Shown: piece by piece, positions 45,994 through 55,274 of the stretch
How the letters are laid out: every line of letters starts with the position of its first letter
Numbering within the stretch: the first letter of the stretch is position 1
Assembly (NCBI GenBank): GCA_002179805.1
Contig: NAVB01000277.1
Location: 1 to 64,000 of the forward strand
Direction: 5' to 3'
Length of the DNA stretch: 64,000 nt
Origin: Acanthamoeba lenticulata
Taxonomy: Eukaryota > Discosea > Longamoebia > Acanthamoebidae
Made by a program: the position numbers and the translations under genes
Notes under the pieces: model-generated
What the model saw: the letters and a program-made list of their open reading frames with translations, nothing else
What the model was told of the DNA's origin: nothing
Databases searched by the model: none

Positions 45994-46299
45994 TTAGGCC
46001 AAGCTGAACAGGGAGGTCGTTCGGATGAACTGGTCCACCGCTTCGGCCTGGGCCTGGTCTCGTTGCCGACGGGAGGCCGAGTCCATGGTGGGTCGGGTGC
46101 TGAGGCGCTTTTCAGCGCGAGGGTCGTCGAGTAGCGTCTCCCATCGCTCCAGCCCGCGCTGGGAGCCCTTGCGCGGCGAGGCTTTTCGCTGCTGTTGCTG
46201 CTTGACCTCGAGGTGCTCGTCGCTGGTGTTGGCCAAGAGGTGGAGCTCCGCGTCGGTCGGCTCACTGTTGCGGCGGCGAAGAGGAGTGGGCAGCTTCAT
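45994..46299 (-). CDS. Cluster small protein A (101 aa)
   Basis: An intronless member of the local family. It starts MKLPTPLRRRNSEP, has the central GLERWETLLDD block at residues 49-59, and keeps only part of the C-terminal block (RRQRDQAQAEAV). A basic, Ser/Gln-rich, probably disordered chain with no signal peptide or membrane segment. The start ATG at 46297-46299 is fixed by the shared N-terminal motif. A TATA-like TATAAG lies about 95 bp upstream (46390-46397 region). Function unknown. Confidence 0.75.
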   Translation of the reverse strand: MKLPTPLRRRNSEPTDAELHLLANTSDEHLEVKQQQQRKASPRKGSQRGLERWETLLDDPRAEKRLSTRPTMDSASRRQRDQAQAEAVDQFIRTTSLFSLA

Positions 46300-46765
46300 G
46301 TTTGGTTTGTTTGGTAATGTAGAGGCTGAGGTAGGGTCTTGGAGGTGGCTTGCTTGGATTGATGCAAATGAGGCTCGCGAACGAGTCCTTCTTATACACG
46401 CGTGACCGGATAGTGACACCTGTGTGATTCCAGGCGGTGAAGGGTTTGACCTGAACAAAGGTAAAGTTGTTATCTCAGCGCTTTGCGCCAATCCCAAGGG
46501 GCCTTTTTCGTGGAGAACTGCGCGAAAGCACGCAGTATAGTGTTCAGCCAATGACATCGCAGTCAAGATTTTAGTGTTAGCGCAGAAAAGGACAAAGTCT
46601 GTTCACGCTCCAGAACATCGAGAACTACAGCCAGATAGCGCACCAGATCAAGCGGAGAAGTGGGAGGAAACTCTTTTCTCTCTTGTGAACCACAACAAAG
46701 TTCCTTCTCTGTACATCAGAAGCGTCACTCGGCCGTCGCTATCAGACAGCCTTGGGTCATCTGCA
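46300..46765. promoter_or_regulatory. Intergenic upstream of cluster gene A
   Basis: These 466 bp carry the promoter of gene A (a TATAAG element on the minus strand near 46392) and the 3' flank of gene B, which is transcribed in the same direction. No other coding frame is seen. Confidence 0.4.
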
Positions 46766-47197
46766 TCAGCACATGTCGAGAAGCATCCCGTACGGGTCGT
46801 ATCGGATGACTTCTTGGACGGCCTTGACTTGCGCTCGTGTGCGCGCGCTGGTCATGCTCGGCTCGGCGCCATCGGCGAACGCCCGAGGAGCACATACCCA
46901 GGACTTGTCGTTGTACTTGTCCCCAGACGGGCCGTCGCTGCTGTTGTTGCTTGCGGAGCTGGAGGTCCTGCTGGACCGTGTAGAAGAAGACGAAGCCGAA
47001 GACGATGATGACTGGAGTGAGTTGGCCTGCAGGAGGGCCTCCCACTTGTCCAGGCCGCTCTGGCTCTGACTTGGCACACTGCCCCGTCGCTTGCGGGCCA
47101 CTTTAGCCAGTGGCCGAGGGGATTCTTCGCGGCCGGGGACCAGAGGCGCAGACTCAGAGTCAGGCTTGCTGCGGCGGAGGGAGACGGGCAGGCGCAT
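46766..47197 (-). CDS. Cluster small protein B (143 aa)
   Basis: An intronless family member starting MRLPVSLRRSKPDSES. The central block SGLDKWEALL is at about residues 47-56, followed by a long Ser-rich run. The C-terminal block is diverged but keeps the order SWVCAPRAFADGAEP, then RTRAQVKAVQEVI. The start ATG is 47195-47197. TATAAAA lies about 73 bp upstream on the minus strand (near 47270). This is the parent of the 5' half of the decayed copy at 40.2 kb. Function unknown. Confidence 0.78.
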   Translation of the reverse strand: MRLPVSLRRSKPDSESAPLVPGREESPRPLAKVARKRRGSVPSQSQSGLDKWEALLQANSLQSSSSSASSSSTRSSRTSSSASNNSSDGPSGDKYNDKSWVCAPRAFADGAEPSMTSARTRAQVKAVQEVIRYDPYGMLLDMC

Positions 47198-47645
47198 GTC
47201 GTGTGGTGTTTGACTCGGTGGGTTGTAAGTTGTACTGTCTTTCCATACAACAGACTGGCCCGTTTTATACCCGTTCCTCACCATGAGTTGGGTAACGACC
47301 TGATCAGCTGCGGGCCATCCTGGCTACTCGGCAAAGGGGAGCTGAGGCAGGAGAACACAAAGCGGCGTTAAACGTCAAAGAAAAGAACGAAAACGATTAC
47401 GTAACAAAAAGAATGAAAACGATTACGTAATCAAATGTGTCAATCTCCGCATTTTTTTCTTCACGCGTCCGCCGATCGCACGCGGAAGACCGAGGCGTAG
47501 GCTGTCCGATTGGTGGCGGGACATGATCGTTGAGTGAGGTGCTCAACTCTTATCCCCGCCTCACTTCCGACCTTGGCGTATAAAACTGTAACTTTCGCAC
47601 TCGGCTTAGTCAAGCAACTCGCACACTCTACACAACAAGCTAGCC
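47198..47645. promoter_or_regulatory. Divergent promoter of cluster genes B and C with paired TTACGTAA sites
   Basis: Genes B and C start in opposite directions from this 448-bp region. TATA boxes lie near both ends: TATAAAA for B near 47270 (minus strand) and TATAAA for C near 47578. Between them a 16-bp direct repeat (GAAAACGATTACGTAA) occurs twice, at 47389-47404 and 47415-47430. The core TTACGTAA is palindromic and resembles bZIP (C/EBP or CREB-like) binding sites. Confidence 0.65.
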
Positions 47646-47957
47646 ATGCGTCTTCCTTCTCTTCGCCGCTCCAAGGACACCGCAGTCACCGCCGTGGCCC
47701 CGCAGCAGTTGACACAACAACAAGTGCGAGGGGCGCTCGCCAAGTGGAATGAGCTTCTGACCGCCGAGGACCGGCTCGTGCTCTCTCCCGAGACGAAAGC
47801 CCAGACCAGCCGAGCCTACGTCGAGCGCTGGCAGGTGCAAGACTTGGCCGATCCCTCCATCAAGACCCACCGCGCGGGCGCCCAGAGGGCTGCGTTCGCC
47901 GCGCTTTACCTCGGGGCTGTGGCTCCGTTTGAGGACGAGGACAGCTGCTACTTCTAA
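47646..47957 (+). CDS. Cluster small protein C (103 aa)
   Basis: An intronless family member on the plus strand. It starts MRLPSLRRSKDT, has the central block GALAKWNELLTAED (residues 31-44), and ends with VERWQVQDLADPSIKTHRAG, then AQRAAFAALYLGAV, and an acidic end. The C-terminal block matches those of E and F in spacing (W, D, A-D/G-P, H-R, A-Q). TATAAA lies 68 bp before the ATG. TAA is at 47955-47957. Function unknown. Confidence 0.8.
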   Translation: MRLPSLRRSKDTAVTAVAPQQLTQQQVRGALAKWNELLTAEDRLVLSPETKAQTSRAYVERWQVQDLADPSIKTHRAGAQRAAFAALYLGAVAPFEDEDSCYF

Positions 47958-48299
47958 GAGCCCGAAGCATGCAGCAGAGCCACAGCGCCAGATGGCTGCT
48001 GTGTGCCGTTGTAAAGCGACTGTACAGAGTGTGCAGATAAAAACGATTAGCACAACCTAAATAGGCAACATTTCTCGTTGGTAACGAGGAAAAAGGATTC
48101 GAGATTGTCCTTTCATGGAATAACCCAAAAGAATGGGCTACCATGCAACTTGATGCGTGATAGTGGTACTCTGTGCTGTTATGAGCAAAAGCGAGCACGT
48201 GTGCAAAGAGACGAAAGTTTGTGAAACTGTTTATGTACATGTATGGCCACAAGAGTTATCAACTCTCGGAGGTCAACAAGGAAAGAGGAGGAAGCAGGT
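47958..48299. other. Intergenic between convergent cluster genes C and D
   Basis: These 342 bp lie between the stops of two convergent genes. The sequence is AT-richer than the genes and should hold both 3' UTRs. No coding frame is convincing. Confidence 0.4.
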
Positions 48300-48563
48300 T
48301 CAGCTGAGCTGCAAGAGAAGTGGGTGGACGCCGCAGAGTGACGAGTAGCTTTCGAGTTGTGCCCCTGTGCGTTGTTGCTGCGCTGTTGGAGAGGCATGGT
48401 CGCGGATCCAGCGTGGGGAGCATGGGCTTCTTGGCTTTTTTGACAGCACGACTGGGCTGGCGTTGGCCTCCTGAGAGAGAAGCACCCACTTGTCCAAACC
48501 GCGAGGACTGCCGCCTGGCTGGGAGGTGGCGGTCTCTTTCTTGTACAGCTTGGGGAGGCGCAT
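48300..48563 (-). CDS. Cluster small protein D (87 aa)
   Basis: The shortest family member. It starts MRLPKLYKKETATS, has the block RGLDKWVLLSQEA at about residues 21-33, and then SPRWIRDHASPTAQQQRTGA and QLES. The end (CGVHPLLLQLS) differs from the others, so the C-terminus may have been altered by a frameshift after the A-Q position. The ATG is 48561-48563. No TATA box is seen upstream. A longer in-frame extension exists but lacks the shared start. Confidence 0.68.
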   Translation of the reverse strand: MRLPKLYKKETATSQPGGSPRGLDKWVLLSQEANASPVVLSKKPRSPCSPRWIRDHASPTAQQQRTGAQLESYSSLCGVHPLLLQLS

Positions 48564-49006
48564 TGTGTGTATGTGTTGGTTGTGTTTGTAGCTTGCAGCT
48601 GAGTGTTCTGACAAGAACTAGAGAGAACGCCTTTTCTACTTGACCAACAGATAGCAGCTCCCAGGAAGGAGCGGTTGCATCGCGATCTCGACCTGCCCAG
48701 TTGATGAGAGCAAGAATAGAGTTCGCACCGTGGTCTTGTTCTCTGGCGTTGTAACGCGAAATTTGAGGAAGACAGGGAGAGACAAATTGGTGCATATTTC
48801 GCATTCCGGCCTGGTTGACGCGTCGGACTCTGCGAGGAGTCTGCACACAGCTGCGCGTCAACGAGCACAGCACGCCGAGAACACAGAAGGAAAACCAAAG
48901 ACAGAGCGCAAGAAAAGGAATTGCGTGACCACCACGCTCGTCATGATCCGTTCATGCTGTTCATGAGCCAGGAACAAAGTGTTTATGTACAGCCGCCTCA
49001 ACTTCG
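48564..49006. other. Intergenic between cluster genes D and E
   Basis: These 443 bp contain the upstream region of D and the 3' flank of E, both on the minus strand. Open frames cross it but lack the family motifs and local codon use. Nothing else is seen. Confidence 0.35.
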
Positions 49007-49327
49007 TCACTGGCGCGGGGACAGCGTGATCGCTACGACTGCCTCGTAGATCTCCATGGCCTCGCACTGGGCTTCGGTGCGGTGCCTCTGCACGTTGGGT
49101 CCGGCCTTGTCGTCCAGCCAGCGAGGCGAGACGAGGCCGCGGCCTGGGGTGGTCGCCCTCGCGGACGACTCCGCGTTGTTGGGCGGACTTGTGGCCGCCT
49201 CCTCGGCCAGGGCCTGCTCCCACTTGGAGAGCCCTTCGGTCGTTCGCGGGCTGGCACTTTGTGTTGCCGAGCGGGGCGAAGAGAGCTTGCCCTCGCCGTT
49301 GCTTCGTCGCAGGGGCAGCTTCAGCAT
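49007..49327 (-). CDS. Cluster small protein E (106 aa)
   Basis: An intronless family member with all three motifs: MLKLPLRRSNGE at the start, EGLSKWEQALAEEA in the middle (residues 31-44), and SPRWLDDKAGPNVQRHRTEA, then QCEAMEIYEAVV at the end. It is, with F, the clearest example of the C-terminal block. The ATG is 49325-49327 and the TGA 49007-49009. Function unknown. Confidence 0.8.
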   Translation of the reverse strand: MLKLPLRRSNGEGKLSSPRSATQSASPRTTEGLSKWEQALAEEAATSPPNNAESSARATTPGRGLVSPRWLDDKAGPNVQRHRTEAQCEAMEIYEAVVAITLSPRQ

Positions 49328-49701
49328 CGTTGTTGGTTCAACCGCACTTCTTGGTTTGTTTGTTGTTTGTTCAGCTGTTGGCTTTGCGCTTGACTCGCGA
49401 CAACGACGTTCTTCGTTCTCGCGCGTCAGCTTGGTCGCCGCCTACGTCCCCAACCGACCTGCGGAGCCGTTGCCGGAGGACGCACACCTGGTGCGCTTCC
49501 CGGCGAGTACTGTTCGCCGCCGAGCGAGCGCGATTGGTGCAGGTAAATGAACGGGCCACTCGTGAGCACGTTTGTGTTCTGTTGCCGTTGGTTGGCTCCG
49601 TCCAACAGTGGCCGCGGCAGCAACTCTCTGAGGTTGAACCAGCAGCACCATTTCCCACGACCTTCACGTCATAGCCCCCCTAAGGAGAACAACATCACAA
49701 C
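49328..49701. promoter_or_regulatory. Divergent intergenic region of cluster genes E and F
   Basis: These 374 bp separate the divergent starts of E and F. No TATA box or TTACGTAA site is found. CA-rich leader sequence (AACAACATCACAAC) precedes the F start codon. Confidence 0.4.
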
Positions 49702-50235
49702 ATGAAACTGCCTGTTCTCACCCGACGCCGAAACTCGAGCACGCCCGCGCCTCCGGCTTCCCTGGTCGACCCCTCCTCGCCTCCATCTTCATCTTTGTCT
49801 TTGACTTTGTCTTCGCCGTCCCCATCATCTTCGTCATCTTCATCTTCCTCCCCGGCAACGGCGAGCAAACTCGGGCGTAGCAAGAGCAGCCGCGGGCTCG
49901 AGGAGCGAAAAAAGGGCCTCCGCTCGTCTGACTCTCTGGCCAGTGGCGGCAGCTCAACGAGCAAGAAGAAGGATAAGAAGAAGCGGCTGCGGAGCAAGAG
50001 CCAGCGTGCTCTGGACCGGTGGGAAGATCAACTCGCGTCCGAGGCCCTCACGCCCCGCGTACGCATCGTCGTCCCGGCCAATGGGACCTCTGCCCCCGCC
50101 TCTCCCGATTCCATCTGCTCGCCCCGCTGGGTCGACGACTGTGCCGACAACAGCGTCATCAAGCATCGCGCCGATGCGCAACTCACCGCCATGGCCACCC
50201 TCTACGCCACCAAGCCCGGCCTTTTCGCGACTTGA
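49702..50235 (+). CDS. Cluster small protein F (177 aa)
   Basis: The longest family member. It starts MKLPVLTRRRNSSTP, followed by an expanded Ser/Pro tract and a Lys/Ser-rich stretch. The central block RALDRWEDQLASEA is at about residues 110-123. The C-terminal block is SPRWVDDCADNSVIKHRADA, then QLTAMATLYATKPG. The extra length comes from low-complexity sequence between the N-terminal and central motifs. Intronless; TGA is at 50233-50235. Function unknown. Confidence 0.8.
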   Translation: MKLPVLTRRRNSSTPAPPASLVDPSSPPSSSLSLTLSSPSPSSSSSSSSSPATASKLGRSKSSRGLEERKKGLRSSDSLASGGSSTSKKKDKKKRLRSKSQRALDRWEDQLASEALTPRVRIVVPANGTSAPASPDSICSPRWVDDCADNSVIKHRADAQLTAMATLYATKPGLFAT

Positions 50236-50385
50236 TTCAGATTTGCATCCGTAAATTTGCAAGATGAAAGAGTTGCCCAAGCAGGCATGTAAATATTATA
50301 ATAATGATTTTTGACACAAATAAATGAATAAATATCTTTTTCTGTATCTGTTTAATTTTGTAATAAATCAATGAGCGTTGCCGAG

Positions 50386-53300
50386 CTACACGTCCAGCTG
50401 CGTCTCGTCGTCATCGTCTTGGGTGAGGTCCAGGACCTGCACTTCGGAAGACAACGACTCCCGTCGTACGCGAAGCGTCTGCGACGACACAAAGAGCGGG
50501 TCCTCGTCGGCCAGCTCCTCCTCTACCGTCTTTTGCTGCTTCTGCTCGCGGTACGATGATGACGAAGAAGACCAAGATGAGGCCGATGACGACTGGCTGG
50601 TCTCTTCGTCCTCTTCTTCGCCATCGCCAGCAGCGTCGTCCGTCTTGCTCGGTGGAGGCTCCGACTTGGCGGCAAAGGGCTTCCTCCGACGCACCGCGAC
50701 TCGCTTTGGCTTGACGTCGCTGGACGCGGAGGCGGCCTCAACAACGTCGACGCTCGAGCCCGCGCTGCCGCTGCTGCCGTCGACCGCGGTCCTCCTGGTC
50801 CGCTTGGCCGGACGCCGCGGCTGACTCGACGACTGGCTGGAGGAACCCTCCTCGTCCTGCTTCTCGCTCTCGCTCTCGTTCTCGTTCTCGTCTCCGCTGC
50901 TGCTCTTCTCGACTCGGGCGAGCGCATTCCGCTTCCGCTTCGCCATGCGGCGCAGCTGTGGCGGCTCCTGCGGCCGCCGCCGGTCCACCGACCTCACGCG
51001 CATCGCTTTGGCCGACGCCGACGTCGCCGTCGCAGATGATGGTGGCGACACCGGTGTCGACTGCGATGTCTGTGACTGAGAAGGCGACGTCGACAAGGAA
51101 AGCGATGGCGGAACGGGCGAGAACTCCTCTATCCCGTCGAGCTGGAGCGATGGCTGGCGGGTCAGAATTTTCGTCATCGTCGTCGTCGTCTTTGTCGTCG
51201 TCGCGGACGAGGAAGGCGGCGTCGAGCCTCGCGCGGCGGCCTTTGTGGGCGACGGCGCCTTCCGCTCCGACGCCGTCGTCATCGCCGTCGCAGGCGGCGT
51301 GTATGGCGACGACGTGTCGCGCTTGGGCGCCGGGGTCGTGGTCGTGGGCGAGGGCGTGCGCGCCAGAGTGGGCGTCGGAAGCGGCGATGAAACCGTCTTC
51401 GTGGCCACCGTTGTCGTCGTGGCCGTCGTCGTGGTTGTTGTGTCCGTCTCTGTGGCCGTGGTCGTGCGCTTGGCCTTGGGCCGGCCGCGGCGCTTGGGCG
51501 CGGGGGTGGGCTCGGGCTCCGAGGAGTCCGGCAGGTACTCGTCCTGGCTCGACCCGGGCTTGACGGGTTTTGTCTTGGTCGTCGTCTTTGCCCTCCTCGT
51601 CGTCTTGGCTTTTGTCGCCGTCGGGGCCGCGGCCGCGCGCTTAGGCCTACCCACCGGCCTCTTCGTCACCGCCGGCGGGGGCGCGGCCTGGTCTTCGCCG
51701 CCGCTGCCTTCATCATTGTCGCTTTCATCGTCGTCGCCGTCGTGACAGCCCATGAGGGCCCGCACGTGCGCCTCGAAGCTCTCCGCCAACCCGCGCGTCT
51801 GCCCACAGCAAAGCCAGCGTCAGCCACGATGGGCCAAAGCCTCAGGGGAGGCGGGGGCAAGGAATCGTCAGCGTACCCGCGAGCTGACGTCGTAGCCGCC
51901 CTCGAGGACCGACACCAGCCGTCCTTCACAGTGGCGTTCCGCCACCTCCACGAGCTGGCCTGCTCGACGGACCACCAGAAACAGCAGCATGAGCCAATCA
52001 CAAGTGTCGATTTTAAATTGTAAGAAAAGGAGGCAACTGGCGTACGCGTGATGTGGTGGTAGTCGGGGCCCGAGAGGGCAAAGCCCTCCTTCTTCTTGGG
52101 CCCGCGGATCGGGTCGCTCTTGTGCCCGTCGAATCCGCTCGAGAGGAAGATGAACTGCGGCGCAAAGGCGTCGAGCCGCTCGAGGATCCGCTTGAACGCA
52201 CGGCGATAGGCCTCGGGCGTGGTGCCGTGCGGCAGCGGCACATTCATCACATTCCCGTTGACGCCGTCCACGCCATCACCGCTCTCCTTGCCCGTCTCTG
52301 CCTCCAAGAACGCGTCGGGAGAAGAGGTCAGACTTTGGGGCGGCAGTGCGGGGGGAGCGCGACTCACCCGGGTAGAAGCTCTCGCCCACGGCGTGGATGG
52401 AGATGAACAACACGTTGTCGTCGCCCGCGAAGATCTCCTCCGTGCCGTTGCCTGGCGTCGTCGTGTTGCGTCAAAATTTTGAAACATAAATAGTGCATTA
52501 ATTAATTGATAAATGATCCATACCGGCATGTACGTCAAAGTCGACGATGGCGACGCGTTGGAGGTCGTGCTTGAGGAGGGCGTACTTGGCCCCGATGGCC
52601 ACGTTGTTGAGGAGGCAGAAGCCCTGCGACTTGACCGAGCCCGTGCGCCCGCTTCGGCCGCAGTGGTGGCCCGGCGGCCGCACGGCGCAGATGGCATTGC
52701 GATGACTTCGCGCGGCGACAAAGTCCACCGCCGTGATGACCGATCCGGCCGCGTACAGCGCCGCCGCCCAGGACTCGGGCGACATGAACGTGTCCTCCCA
52801 CACCTGCAAAGAATAGAAACAATTTCAATAAATTGAAATGGGAATAAACCAAATTAATAAATTAAAGCAGGGACGAGTACGGCGTCGTCAAAGTTGCTCT
52901 GCAGCTCGAGGCTGGTGGCCGTGGCATGGATGATGACTTGCGAGCCGGCCTGCGCGGGCACCCTCTCGCTCATCTTCTTGATGTAGAGCGGATCGTGCAC
53001 CGCCTGCGACGGCCATCATATCGTCATACCATCATTGTACGAGTCAGATATTTTCCTTTTCGTCTAAATAAATACAATAAAGTGAAATAAAATACAATAA
53101 GAGGAAACGGACCTTGACCCAGCGCAGGTCGGCCTTGGCCGGGGAGTCAAAGAGCTCGAGCCGCGCCTCCTCGTCCGCGTGCAGCCGCTCGATGCACTGT
53201 GTACACGTGTGTCCAACCACAGCCCAGTGAGGTTAAGATCGAATGCGCTCAGACACATCGGCTGAGGGGAAGCGCACGTTGATGGTGGCCGCCAGGCGCT

Positions 53301-55226
53301 CGGGCACCTCGCAGTGGTCCTTGGGCACGAGGTGCCTGAGGCACGTTCGATGGAAAATGGCGGCCGTCTTGCCCACGATCTCCCCCACTGCCGTCGTGGT
53401 GGTCGACGACGCAGTCGAGGGGACCTTTTTCGCGCCCTTTCTGGGCTTTGTGGACTTCGGCGTGGACGTGGGCGTCTGGCCGTTCTCGCCCTTCTCCCGT
53501 CGCGGCTGGCGATTGGCCGTGTTGCCGTTGGTCTCTTGCTTGGGCTTCCGGCCGCGCTTCTTTGGCTCGGCGTCATCGCTGTCGTCTTCATCATCGTCGC
53601 CGTCGTTGTCGCTCCTCCGGCCACCGCCCGGTGGTCGTCGATGTCGGCGCAGCCACAGAGCGTTGTCCTCCTCGACCTCGCCCTCGAGCTGCTCGCGCTC
53701 CTTCTCTTTGTTGTCGTCGTACTCGTCCGCCTCTGCCTGGTCTTCCTCCTCTTCCCCTTTCTCAGCCAACAAAGCGCCGTCGCCGTCGCTGTAGGCGGGG
53801 CCTTGCTTCTGGGTCGCGCGCCGCAGGGGGCGCCGCCTGGGCGCGGACGGCATCGGCAGCGCCTTGCCGTCGGCCGTAACGTACCGCATGCTGAATTCTG
53901 TTTTGTTTTTTGCTTGTTAGTATTATTATTGTATTCAATTAATTATTGTGTATGAATTGGAATGTTGGGTAAGCGCACCCTCGCTTGGAGCGAGGCCAAA
54001 CTTCTCGCGGCGTCCGCGCCTGTCGATGACCTCAACAACCTCTTTGAAGGTCACCTTTGAGTCCTGCTTCTTCTGCAAGCAGCTCATCACAACAAGGCTT
54101 GCATGTGAGCGAGTCTGATAAAGGGCGTCACGATCACTGCAGCGAGCGCACTCGTACGAGTTGAGCGCGTCGGGCAGACGGCTTGCTTGTTGAGGACCCG
54201 GCAGTGGTTGAAGTTGTTGTTGTTGTTGCCGTACGCGATGAAGGCGAAGAAGAAGTCGCGGCGTCGTCATCGACCCACTCGGGGAGGATAAGGTTGAAGG
54301 TGAACGGGCTGCCAGGGCTGAGCGAGGGCAGTTGCGGGCTGCTTGCGCCAGACCCGGCCTCTTCCTGGCTCTGGCTCGAGTGTAGGAGAACCTGGTTGGC
54401 CCAATCTGAAGAAGCCATTGACGAAGAAGAGAGACCGCCCTCGATGTCAATCTCGAGTTCCTGGCTCAATGCAGCGTCCGCCAATGTCTTGCGCTTCTTG
54501 GGTGGCGGCGGTTGTTGTTGCGGCGGCGCGGGGGCGTTGCCCGTCTTGGCCTGCCGCTCCGCGGCTTCGGCAGCCTTGCGGTTGTGCTCGGACGTGGCGA
54601 CCAGGCCGGGCGCCGACTTGCGCTTGGGCTGGCGTTGGACAAAGTCACCGTCGTCTGCGTGCTCGTCGTCTCGCGTGTACTGCCCACCGTTGAAGAAGGA
54701 GCCATACACACTCATGCGCTGTTGTGCTTTGCTCTTTTGCTTGCGCTGGGGCCTGCATGATGCGTCGACAAATGCACGAAACCGAGGCGAAAGCGACAAG
54801 AGGGGAGTGGTGAGTCCCACACCGTGCCCTCCATGCGTCTCGATTGACGCCAAATTGGAACGTAATGGATACTGAAGATGGTTTGGTAATGGATTGAAAA
54901 GGCAGGAGCAGGCACCTCTGGCGGCTGGGCTCCATGGCTGGACTCTTCACAAGCGGCCGCCCTGCCACACAAAGGGCAGTCTAACTGCTCGAGGTCGACT
55001 TTGGCGCGCAGGTAAAATGGCCAAGAAAGGGGCACAAGAAAAATGAGCTCGGAAAGGCGGGAATTCTCGTCTCTGAGGTATTGGCACTGCAGGCGGGACA
55101 GCTGGTTAAAACACCAAGACTTCACGCGTCGTTAAAGCAACCTGAGCAGAGCTCACCCACCAAAGACCAGCTTTTCGCGCAGTCAACAAGACCAGTAACA
55201 ACTGCTACATTTTTGGAATAACTCAT
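50386..55226 (-). CDS. Class II-like histone deacetylase with AT-hooks and a long N-terminal extension
   Basis: A zinc-dependent deacetylase expected in the nucleus. Catalytic motifs in order: RHLVPKDHCEVPERLAATI; the His pair in CAVRPPGHHCG; zinc ligands in IVDFDVHAGNGTEEIF (joined across an intron); Asp in LSSGFDGHKSDP; and VLEGGYDVSSR. The residue after the zinc-binding His is Ala where most relatives have a second His. AT-hook-like motifs flank the domain: KKRGRKPK before it, KRPVGRPKR and KRRGRPKAK after it. The C-terminal tail is long and Thr/Ser/Pro-rich. Upstream exons join in phase back to an ATG at 55226, through a coiled-coil-like stretch (QCQYLRDENSRLSELI) and DCPLCGR. That N-terminal model is inferred; a shorter start at 54715 is possible. 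Stop at 50386. Confidence 0.8.
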
Positions 55227-55274
55227 TGGGAAATAAAAGATAAAAGCGAACACGACAAGGCCAAGGCAAAAAAC

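Noticed and set aside
47860..48252. Minus-strand open frame overlapping the end of cluster gene C
   Set aside because: It lacks the family motifs and overlaps the well-supported gene C in antisense.
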